From: CAZTII01 sp964613305
GTDB taxonomy: Bacteria > Bacillota_I > Bacilli_A > Erysipelotrichales > Erysipelotrichaceae
Direction of reading: 5' to 3'
Length of the DNA: 14,040 nt
Assembly: GCA_964613305.1 (NCBI GenBank)
Contig: CAZTII010000052.1
Span: 1-14,040, forward strand
In this document: positions 1-6,440 of the stretch, in pieces
How the letters are laid out: the number at the start of each line of letters is the position of its first letter
Numbering within the stretch: the first letter of the stretch is position 1
Translations under genes and position numbers: made by a program
The notes under the pieces: generated by a model
The model's input: only the letters and a program-made list of their open reading frames with translations
Databases searched by the model: none
What the model was told of the DNA's origin: nothing

Positions 1-1
1 C

Positions 2-94
2 GGTTTTAATCAAATTAAGTGTCAAACAATTCTAGTGATACATCCTAAAGACGGGGATGGCGATAATAATTGGTGTATTGTTAAAAAATGGTAG
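2..94 (+). other. Possible 3' end of an unidentified gene (open frame from left edge)
   Basis: One frame is open from base 2 to a TAG at 92-94 and would encode a hydrophilic C-terminal tail containing the string KDGDGDNNWCIVKKW. No start codon lies inside the window, so it could only be the end of a gene that begins to the left. I do not recognise the family. On the opposite strand an ATG near base 102 with an upstream AAAGGA would give only about 22 residues before a stop, so it is not a better candidate. Thirty codons may be open by chance. Confidence 0.2.
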
Positions 95-150
95 TTTCAT
101 AGTGATATCCTTTCTAAAGTGGGTTAAATGATGAGAGTTTAATAAAACAC

Positions 151-179
151 TTGTGAATATTGTAAAAATAGTGTACCAT
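151..179 (+). promoter_or_regulatory. Putative promoter of the GntR gene
   Basis: TTGTGA (151-156) and TACCAT (174-179) are separated by 17 bases and each matches four of six consensus positions. A loose inverted repeat, TAGTGTA (169-175) with AATACTA (183-189), overlaps the -10 box just before the ribosome binding site. GntR/HutC regulators often repress themselves from such a position, so this could be the autoregulatory operator. Five of seven arm bases pair, so the evidence is weak. Confidence 0.35.
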
Positions 180-204
180 AGAAATACTAGGTGAGGTAAA
201 TAAT

Positions 205-966
205 ATGACATTTCATTATATTCATTTAAATAAAAATGCACCAATTCCATTGCATTATCAATTAAGCGAATGTATCAAAACAGCAATAGAACGTGGACAA
301 TTGGTTGAAGGTGATCGTATCGCGACGGAAGAGGAAATGTGTCGTACTTTCAATATATCACGACCTGTAGTTCGTCAAGCATATGCTAGTTTAATTCAAG
401 AAGGAATTATTGAGCGCCACAAAGGTAAGGGTACATTTGTTAAATCAAAAGATGTTGATGGGAATGTATTTATGGAAGTTTCAAGTTTTAATTCAGAGAT
501 GAGACGTCTTGGATTAGAACCGAAGACTAAAGTTCTTAAATTAGAAGTTACTGATGAAAATCAAATTATTATGAATAAATATGACTTAAGTAGTGATCTT
601 GGTCAAAAGTACGTTCATATTAAACGTTTACGTTATGGTGATGATATTCCTAAAGTATTGGTGGAATCATTTATGCCTTCTGATTATTTCCCGGGAATTG
701 AAAACGAAAACTTCGAAGATGTTTCATTGTATGATGTAATGGAAACGAAGTATAAAGTTACTGTTGATCATGTAGTGCGTACGTTTGAAGCTCGTATTAT
801 TCGTGATGAAGACGTTGAATTATTAGAAGTGAAGAAGAAGAGTCCAATTCATTTTGTTCGAAGTAGCGCTTATGATTCAGCGAACCGCTTGATTGAATAC
901 TCTATCGCAGTGTATCCAGGGGATCGCAATCAATTTGAAACAACCATTTATGCGAAGAAAAGATAG
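205..966 (+). CDS. GntR family (HutC/UTRA type) transcriptional regulator
   Basis: A 253-residue cytoplasmic DNA-binding regulator. Residues about 4-72 form the GntR winged helix: IPLHYQLSECIK opens it, EEEMCRTFNISRPVVRQAY is the helix-turn-helix and GKGTFV the wing. Residues about 88-248 fit a UTRA ligand-binding domain of the HutC/FarR branch (SSFNSEMRRLGLEP, KRLRYGDDIP, VESFMPSDYFPG, YDVMETKYKV, and a C-terminal SIAVYPGDRNQFE). Such proteins usually sense a sugar phosphate or amino-acid-derived ligand and repress a neighbouring uptake or catabolic operon. The likely target would lie left of the window, because the downstream gene is convergent and unrelated. The ATG is preceded by AGGTGAGG at good spacing, and the length is normal for the family. 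The ligand cannot be told from the sequence. Confidence 0.93.
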   Translation: MTFHYIHLNKNAPIPLHYQLSECIKTAIERGQLVEGDRIATEEEMCRTFNISRPVVRQAYASLIQEGIIERHKGKGTFVKSKDVDGNVFMEVSSFNSEMRRLGLEPKTKVLKLEVTDENQIIMNKYDLSSDLGQKYVHIKRLRYGDDIPKVLVESFMPSDYFPGIENENFEDVSLYDVMETKYKVTVDHVVRTFEARIIRDEDVELLEVKKKSPIHFVRSSAYDSANRLIEYSIAVYPGDRNQFETTIYAKKR

Positions 967-986
967 TGACATTGTCACTATTTTTT
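963..986. terminator. Terminator between convergent GntR and rlmA genes
   Basis: ATAGTGAC (963-970) and GTCACTAT (974-981) form a perfect 8-bp stem with an ATT loop, followed on the plus strand by six T's. The GntR stop codon (964-966) lies in the left arm and the rlmA stop codon (978-980) in the right arm. On the minus strand the tract after the stem is shorter (ATCTTTTC), so termination is probably stronger for the GntR transcript. Confidence 0.8.
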
Positions 987-1763
987 GTATACGAGAATAG
1001 TAAAATCAAAGGTGCATGATAAATGTTGAGTCGTGGTTAGTTTTAGTTTATCGCTTTCTTTTGTTTTATAGAAATAAGGTGTCATCATAAATAATTGTTG
1101 TAGACCGTCATTGTTTAGAAGTTGTTCGGTTTTACATGAAATTGATTTTATCAGGGTTAAAGAACAGTTTGGTAGTGTTTCTTCATGTAATAATGGATTG
1201 TCATACACAGCTTGTTTTAGTTGCCATAAGTGTTCTTTTGCGGGTATTACGGTAATAAAATAACCATCATCTTTTAAAACTCGTTTAATTTCATTGTCAG
1301 CAATTGGGGCAAATATAGTGATAATGGCATCACAACTTTTATCAAATAAGGGTGTATCAAAGATAGAGGATACGACATACGTATTCTTTTTGTCTTTTTT
1401 ACTGGCGTATTGGCAACCATCTTTGGATAAATCAATACCAATGACGGATTGGCAAGGGAAATCTCTCGTGTAGTATCCATCTCCACAAGCAAAGTCTACT
1501 AAGGATTGGATGGATAGTGATTCAAGTAATTCATTGATTGTGTTTTTTAACAATGAATAATATCCTTTTTCTAAGAAGGAAGTTCTTGCTTGAATCATTG
1601 TTTTATTATCACCATGAATTTTACTTGTATTTGATTGATATAAATTAATATAACCATCTTTTGCAATGTCGTAACAATGATTGTTTTGACATCGAAGTTG
1701 ACGATTTTCTTTATTTAGTTCTTGTTGACATATTGGACATTTTAATTGCATAAATTTCACCAT
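978..1763 (-). CDS. rlmA: RlmA-type 23S rRNA (guanine-N1)-methyltransferase
   Basis: A 261-residue SAM-dependent methyltransferase of the RlmA family, which methylates N1 of G745 (RlmA I) or G748 (RlmA II) in 23S rRNA helix 35. The N terminus holds the diagnostic zinc-binding module CPIC-(12)-CQNNH (C9, C12, C25, H29), followed by the family signature YDIAKDGYINLY. SAM motif I is seen as LVDFACGDGYYTRDF at residues 88-102, then IGIDLS. The Gram-positive setting makes the RlmA II (G748) specificity more likely, but this cannot be proven from the sequence. ATG at 1763 is used; an in-frame ATG four codons later is possible because neither has a strong ribosome binding site. The gene ends inside the terminator shared with the GntR gene, and its promoter region is shared with the divergent hydrolase pseudogene. 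Confidence 0.88.
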   Translation of the reverse strand: MVKFMQLKCPICQQELNKENRQLRCQNNHCYDIAKDGYINLYQSNTSKIHGDNKTMIQARTSFLEKGYYSLLKNTINELLESLSIQSLVDFACGDGYYTRDFPCQSVIGIDLSKDGCQYASKKDKKNTYVVSSIFDTPLFDKSCDAIITIFAPIADNEIKRVLKDDGYFITVIPAKEHLWQLKQAVYDNPLLHEETLPNCSLTLIKSISCKTEQLLNNDGLQQLFMMTPYFYKTKESDKLKLTTTQHLSCTFDFTILVYKK

Positions 1764-1776
1764 TACTTTCGTTTAT

Positions 1777-1805
1777 AGTATATCATATGAGAAAGGAAGT
1801 GATAA
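1777..1805 (-). promoter_or_regulatory. Promoter of rlmA
   Basis: On the minus strand TTATCA (-35, 1800-1805) and TATACT (-10, 1777-1782) are 17 bases apart, and the -10 is extended by TGA directly upstream. It lies about 14 bases from the rlmA start, so the 5' leader would be very short. The -35 box overlaps the region just before the start codon of the divergent ceramidase-like gene. Confidence 0.55.
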
Positions 1806-1807
1806 AG

Positions 1808-2938
1808 ATGCTTTGTTTTTATGGGAAAGATACGATTGATGATGTAGTAGGAAGAGAATTGATTGGATAAGATAAAAAAAGGATTTGTATCGGTAGCAAA
1901 GAGAAATTAGAAATTCAATTGTTGGTGTTTGATGATGGTAAGAAAACGGCGTTGATAGTGATAGAAACGCTGTGTGTTGATAATAATTTTGTGACAATGG
2001 TTAAATCCATTGGTAAAAAATATCATGTTGACCATTGTATTGTTTGTGCAACGCATAGTCATAGTACGCCATCAGGCTTAAATAGTACTCTTCATTTTGG
2101 TCCTGTTTTTGGTAGTTATGATGAACAATTTACGATGGCTATGTTAAATAAAATTGACAATTTATTTTTAAAAATTCAATGGCAACAATGTACTGTTTCA
2201 CAGTCGAAAGTTTCAATTGAAGGAGTTAGTAGTAATCGTCAAGGAAGAGACTTTGAAAGTGTAATGATTCTTTTTAGCATATCGATGGAAACTAAAATAG
2301 TTCATCTTGTTCATTATCCTTGTCATCCTACGATATATCAAAGTGATAATTGTATGAGTAGTTCTGATTTATTCGGTGCCTTTAAACAACGGTGTGATGA
2401 TGAAGTTATTGTGGTGAATGGAGCTGCGGGTGATTTAAGTACAAGATTTACGCGAAGTGGAGTTGCTGAGAACGATATCGACGTCATGTCATTACGTTTA
2501 TTTGAAGGTTTTACTAAGGCATATCATCATCGTATTCATTGTGTTTCAAGTTGCAGAGTGTATGAAAAAACATTTACGTTAAAAGCTAAAAAAAATAAAA
2601 CGATGGTGGCAAAAGATACTACAAGTCAAATGATGGAAGAAACAATTATTCGCTTGAATGGTGATGTTGTTGAATTATCTTGTGTGGTATGGCAGTTTTG
2701 TGGATTTACTTATTTATGCGTTCCTTGTGAGTTATGTAGTCATCTTTTGTTTTTGTTGGAAAATGAAAGTGATGTCATTGGGTATTGTAATGGTTATGAG
2801 TTATATGTTGCGGATAAATTGTCGTATGACTGTGGTTATTATGAAGCGTGTAGTAGCAAGTTAGCGTATGGTGAAGCAGAAAAATGGATGATTGAGTGTA
2901 AAGATTGGATTGTGGATATAAAAAAAGGAAGATGTTAA
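1808..2938 (+). pseudogene. Neutral/alkaline ceramidase-like hydrolase, interrupted by in-frame TAA at codon 21
   Basis: The ATG at 1808 has a good ribosome binding site (GAAAGGAAG) and starts MLCFYGKDTIDD; after 20 codons the frame meets TAA at 1868-1870 and is then open to 2938 (377 codons in all). Downstream residues match the neutral/alkaline non-lysosomal ceramidase family, zinc amidases related to enzymes that cleave ceramide: THSHS (residues 82-86), YPCHPT, NGAAGDLSTRFTR, CVPCEL and a late GYELY-type tyrosine. These include the expected His, Glu and Tyr zinc ligands. The stop falls where I expect a Gly-Tyr pair near the N terminus (ELIG*DKKR), so TAT or TAC to TAA is the simplest change. 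A TTG at 1919 could restart but has no ribosome binding site and would omit the first strand. No signal peptide is visible, so the intact enzyme was probably cytoplasmic. Its 3' end overlaps the convergent YugP gene by 4 bases. Confidence 0.78.
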
Positions 2939-3642
2939 TCTCTTGATCGAGATGATCTTCCTGATGTTAATGCGACTAATCGTAATAATTGAGCTAAGGA
3001 TACTGCTAGGGCAGCAACATATGTTAAGGCTGCGGCATCTAACACTTTTTTAGCTCCTTTTAATTCGAATGTTGATAATAATTGACTGTCTCTTAAAGCA
3101 CTTATTGCTCGATTGCTGGCATCAAATTCTACTGGTAAGGTGATAGCGTGGAATAATGTTGATGAAGCAAATAAAATAATTCCTAAATAAACAAGATAAA
3201 TGGCCATATTGGATGCGCGAAGGAAGAAAAATCCAATGAAAATGAGTGGAATTGCTAAGTTTGAAGAAAAATTTACAACTGGGAATATAGCATTTCTTAT
3301 CATGATTGGATTGTATTGTTCAGCGTATTGTATGGCGTGTCCTGCTTCATGGCAGGCTACACCGATGGCTGCTGTAGAAGTGCTGTTATAGACGCTATCG
3401 GATAGATTGATTGTATTTGTTCTTGGGTCAAAATGATCTGTTAAATTTCCACTGATGCGATTAATCGCAACAGCATATAGTCCTTTGTTATCGAGCATTG
3501 TTCGACAAACTTCATGAGCGCTTAAGTTATTTGTTGTTGATTGTGACGAATATAAATTGAATGTTCTTTTTACTTTAAAACTAGCCCACATGGCAAAAAA
3601 CATGGCAGGTAATACTAATATAATATACATGGAATCAAACAT
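2935..3642 (-). CDS. YugP-type membrane zinc metallopeptidase
   Basis: A 235-residue integral membrane peptidase of the Zn_peptidase_2 (YugP) family. An N-terminal membrane anchor (YIILVLPAMFFAMWASF) precedes a soluble stretch holding the zinc motif HEAGH (residues 98-102) inside GVACHEAGHAIQYAE. Two further membrane helices (about 125-142 and 146-168) follow, then LPVEFDASNRAI, whose Glu172 is the probable third zinc ligand, and a last hydrophobic segment near 203-225. The ATG at 3642 is chosen because AGGAGG (complement of 3650-3655) lies 7 bases upstream; the longer frame to 3735 would run into the preceding gene. The start overlaps the stop of the YigZ gene by one base (TAATG), implying translational coupling. 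The natural substrate of this family is not established. Confidence 0.9.
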   Translation of the reverse strand: MFDSMYIILVLPAMFFAMWASFKVKRTFNLYSSQSTTNNLSAHEVCRTMLDNKGLYAVAINRISGNLTDHFDPRTNTINLSDSVYNSTSTAAIGVACHEAGHAIQYAEQYNPIMIRNAIFPVVNFSSNLAIPLIFIGFFFLRASNMAIYLVYLGIILFASSTLFHAITLPVEFDASNRAISALRDSQLLSTFELKGAKKVLDAAALTYVAALAVSLAQLLRLVALTSGRSSRSRD

Positions 3643-4256
3643 TATAAAACCTCCTTTAGTAATACTTCTTGAGTGGTATCTTCTAGATAGCTGATGGCTA
3701 TTTTTCCGTTTGTGACGTTTATCATCGTATCGCAAAACGCTTCTTCCTGAGTGGAAACAATGTATGTAACATCAATATCATAGTCTTTTTCAACAATGGC
3801 GTTTGTTGGTAGATTATTATCAACTATTGCGATTAGTGAATAAGGAAATGTTAGAGCGTACGTTTTAAGTTGTAATACGGTTGTGATATTGCTTAGCTTA
3901 ATAGTTTCACTGACACTTTTTGAATATGCTCGGATTAGTCCACCGGCGCCTAATTTAATGCCGCCAAAATATCGTACCACACATGCACATACTTCTGTTA
4001 AATTGTTCATTTTTAGTGAGTTTAACATTGGATTGCCAGCTGTTCCGCTTGGTTCGCCATCATCATTAGTTCGTTCTATGACAACGTCTTGATGAATAAT
4101 AAAAGCGGTGCATACATGGGTTGCTTGGGGGTGCATCTTACGAATTTTTGTGATAAATGAGCGCGCTTCCTCTTCATTAAATACCCGTTCTAAGTAACAA
4201 ATGAACTCAGAGCGTTCAATCATCATCGTATGAGAAATAGCTTTTTGAATTCGCAA
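3642..4256 (-). CDS. YigZ/IMPACT family protein (UPF0029 plus DUF1949)
   Basis: A 204-residue soluble protein. The UPF0029/IMPACT domain (about 15-120) shows ERSEFICYL, HVCTAFII, the signature NDDGEPSGTAGNPML (64-78) and VVRYFGGIKLGAGGLIRAYSKSV (93-115). A DUF1949 ferredoxin-like domain follows (about 135-195). Bacterial YigZ/YvyE proteins resemble the eukaryotic translation regulator IMPACT and have a C-terminal fold like that of EF-G domains; their exact biochemical role is unsettled. The start is TTG at 4256, eight bases after GAGG; an in-frame GTG at 4265 abuts that GAGG and is too close to be used. It is the first gene of a pair with the YugP peptidase. Confidence 0.88.
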   Translation of the reverse strand: MRIQKAISHTMMIERSEFICYLERVFNEEEARSFITKIRKMHPQATHVCTAFIIHQDVVIERTNDDGEPSGTAGNPMLNSLKMNNLTEVCACVVRYFGGIKLGAGGLIRAYSKSVSETIKLSNITTVLQLKTYALTFPYSLIAIVDNNLPTNAIVEKDYDIDVTYIVSTQEEAFCDTMINVTNGKIAISYLEDTTQEVLLKEVL

Positions 4257-4279
4257 TGATATCACCTCGATAGTATTGT

Positions 4280-4309
4280 ATCATATTTTTTTAATGCGAT
4301 TATAAACAA
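4280..4309 (-). promoter_or_regulatory. Promoter of the yigZ-yugP pair
   Basis: On the minus strand TTGTTT (-35, 4304-4309) and TATGAT (-10, 4280-4285) are 18 bases apart, placed about 24 bases before the TTG start. A second -10-like TACAAT overlaps just downstream. Confidence 0.45.
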
Positions 4310-4422
4310 ATGCCTTTATTTGTTTAAATAAGTTTATCTTTAATGTAGGAATTGATGTGAATTTTCTGTATAAATAATTGAGTAGAAACATTTTATTTGA
4401 TGATGTTTTAATCAATGTATTG

Positions 4423-4428
4423 TATAAT
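4423..4428 (+). promoter_or_regulatory. -10 box of the first DUF2207 gene
   Basis: A perfect TATAAT, 30 bases before the ATG. No good -35 box sits at 16-18 bases; the nearest, TTGATG at 4397-4402, is 20 bases away. The A/T-rich gap 4266-4458 therefore carries divergent promoters for this gene and for yigZ. Confidence 0.45.
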
Positions 4429-4458
4429 AAAGAAAACAATATTTTAAAAGGAGAATGT

Positions 4459-6327
4459 ATGAAGAAGAAAATAGTTAACAGTTTGATTGTGATATTATTG
4501 CTGTTTCCATTGTTTTTTTCAGTTCAAAAACCGCTTGATGCGAATGCTAATTTAGGTGGTTATTCGATTGAACACTATAATGTGGAAATTGAAGTATCAG
4601 AGACTGGTCTGTATACGATTACGGAGACATTGGATGTTCATTTTCATAAAAATCGCCATGGCATTTATTTTCAAGTTCCTAACACATACCATATGACATG
4701 GAATATTGATGGGGAAGAAGTAGTACGTGATTATACGTTCCCGATTGTTTCAATGAAACTTCTTTCTGGTCAAAAATATGAGCGTGATGGTGGAACACTG
4801 AAAATTGGTGATAAAGATTATTATGCAAATGAGTATGAGACATATAAGATTAAATATGCCGTCCAAACGAAAGATTTGAAATTAGATGGGCTGCAATCGT
4901 TGTATTGGAACATTATTAGTGATAAATGGGAAGAAGATATATTGTCATCCTCCTTCAAAATTACAATGCCTAAATCGTTTGATGAAAGCGCGATGTATTT
5001 TTATACCGATGGCGAAGCGTGTAATCCGAATTTAGATGTTTCGGTGAGTGGGAATGTAATTACTGGTGAATTGAATGAACCATTCTCTTATGGTCAGGCG
5101 ATTACGATTAAGCTAGATTTACCGAATGATTATTTTAAATTTCCGAATTATTCAGGGTATTATATCGTTATATTTGCGATTGGTTTAATGATTTTTGCAT
5201 TTTCCTTCTTATTGTATTTTAAACGTGGTAGAAAAGATCTAGTTGTTAAAACGGTTGAATTTACAGCGCCAAAAGGTGTTTCTAGTGCTTCTGTTGGTTT
5301 TATCGTTGATGGTAAGCCAGATACACGAGATATTATTTCTTTATTGTTTGATTGGGGAAGTAAAGGATATATTACTATTAATGAAAACACCGAAACTGGT
5401 TCGTTAACAATCAATAAAGTTCAAGACTTACCAAAAAGTGCAGGAAAGCATGAACATTATTTCTTTAAAGGGTTATTTGGTTCAAAAGATTCGGTGAATA
5501 CGAAAAGTCTTCCAAGAGGTTTATACGATGATGTATCGATGTCTAAAGTTGCTGTTGAAAGTGAGAATGACGATGTTTTCGCTAGTAATCTAAAAGGGCC
5601 ACAAACAACAATGCGCATATTATCGTTTATTCCATTGACACTATTAGCTCTTGTTTCTGGATACTTGACGAAACGTTCCGTTCTTGCGGAAATGTTTGCA
5701 ATAGGGATGTCGTATGGTTTTATGTATCCAATCGTTATTTTGCTTCTTACCGATATTATTAAGTATAAAGAAGGAACACCTTGGATTAAACGATTTATTC
5801 GTCGCTTAGGTGCATATAGTGTTATGTTATTTTGTACTATTGGTGTAGTCATCGTCGATGCAGATGCCCAACTATACGCATTTATTTTCTATGCTTTATC
5901 ATGTGTTATTTTATTGTTATCGTGTAAAGTGGTTAAACGAAGTGAAGAAGGACTATTATTGTATGGTAAAGTTTTAGGATTAAAAGAATTTATTTTACGA
6001 GCTGAAAAAGATCGTTTGGATATGCTTGTGAAAGAAAATCCACAATATTTCTATGATATATTACCGTATGCTTACGCGTTTAATTTAACAAAAGTGTGGA
6101 GTCAACACTTTAAGAATATCGATATTGCTCCTCCTACATATTATACTGGTAGAGATGTGTTTACACCAATGGCATTTACTCGTTCGCTTGATAGAGGCTT
6201 AGATTCTATTGCTAGAGCAAGTATTCCTCCAGCATCCACTAGGTCTGGTGGCGGTAGCTTTGGTGGCAGTAGTGGCGGTGGAAGCAGTGGTGGCGGTTTT
6301 GGTGGTAGTAGTGGTGGAAGTTGGTAA
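4459..6327 (+). CDS. DUF2207 domain-containing membrane protein, copy 1 (intact)
   Basis: A 622-residue envelope protein. Residues 1-30 are a signal peptide (KKK, hydrophobic core LIVILLLFPLFFSV, end near DANA). Residues about 35-225 form the extracytoplasmic DUF2207 region (YNVEIEVSETGLYTITET, HGIYFQVP). A membrane helix spans about 234-254, then a cytoplasmic portion (VKTVEFTAPKGVSSA, DIISLLFDWGSKGYI), membrane segments near 385-402, 411-431 and 451-490, and the conserved LGLKEFILRAEKDRL and NPQYFYDILPYAYA block (507-540). The tail (597-622) is Gly/Ser-rich and ends GGSW, typical of this family. ATG 4459 follows AAAAGGAGA; an upstream in-frame TTG has no ribosome binding site. The molecular function of DUF2207 proteins is unknown; membrane topology is inferred from hydrophobicity read by eye. 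Confidence 0.9.
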   Translation: MKKKIVNSLIVILLLFPLFFSVQKPLDANANLGGYSIEHYNVEIEVSETGLYTITETLDVHFHKNRHGIYFQVPNTYHMTWNIDGEEVVRDYTFPIVSMKLLSGQKYERDGGTLKIGDKDYYANEYETYKIKYAVQTKDLKLDGLQSLYWNIISDKWEEDILSSSFKITMPKSFDESAMYFYTDGEACNPNLDVSVSGNVITGELNEPFSYGQAITIKLDLPNDYFKFPNYSGYYIVIFAIGLMIFAFSFLLYFKRGRKDLVVKTVEFTAPKGVSSASVGFIVDGKPDTRDIISLLFDWGSKGYITINENTETGSLTINKVQDLPKSAGKHEHYFFKGLFGSKDSVNTKSLPRGLYDDVSMSKVAVESENDDVFASNLKGPQTTMRILSFIPLTLLALVSGYLTKRSVLAEMFAIGMSYGFMYPIVILLLTDIIKYKEGTPWIKRFIRRLGAYSVMLFCTIGVVIVDADAQLYAFIFYALSCVILLLSCKVVKRSEEGLLLYGKVLGLKEFILRAEKDRLDMLVKENPQYFYDILPYAYAFNLTKVWSQHFKNIDIAPPTYYTGRDVFTPMAFTRSLDRGLDSIARASIPPASTRSGGGSFGGSSGGGSSGGGFGGSSGGSW

Positions 6328-6356
6328 GATACTGTGATTACGCAGTATCTTTTTTT
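6327..6356 (+). terminator. Terminator after DUF2207 copy 1
   Basis: AGATACTGTG (6327-6336) pairs with CGCAGTATCT (6341-6350) through a 10-bp stem with one G-U pair and an ATTA loop, followed by seven T's. It begins at the last base of the stop codon and separates the two paralogues into independent transcripts. Confidence 0.85.
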
Positions 6357-6405
6357 GTAATTTATAGATTATAAATTATTTCCTTTTTTATCGTTAAAAA
6401 TACTA

Positions 6406-6411
6406 TATAAT
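6406..6411 (+). promoter_or_regulatory. -10 box of DUF2207 copy 2
   Basis: A perfect TATAAT 29 bases before the ATG at 6441, nearly the same distance as in copy 1. No recognisable -35 hexamer lies at 16-18 bases (the stretch is a T-run). A strong AAGGAGG follows at 6430-6436, showing that the expression signals of the interrupted copy are intact. Confidence 0.45.
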
Positions 6412-6440
6412 AAAAGTAATGAGTAACATAAGGAGGATGT

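Noticed and set aside
32..250. Minus-strand 72-codon open frame over the GntR start
   Set aside because: It overlaps the GntR promoter and start, and its sequence shows no family features. The internal ATG with AAAGGA upstream gives only 22 residues.
5160..5852. Antisense open frames inside DUF2207 copy 1
   Set aside because: They mirror the real gene's codons, have no ribosome binding sites and no recognisable domains.
6240..6325. Gly/Ser codon repeats as a CRISPR or DNA-level repeat array
   Set aside because: They are low-complexity coding repeats of the DUF2207 tail, imperfect in DNA and without spacers. No CRISPR array was seen anywhere.
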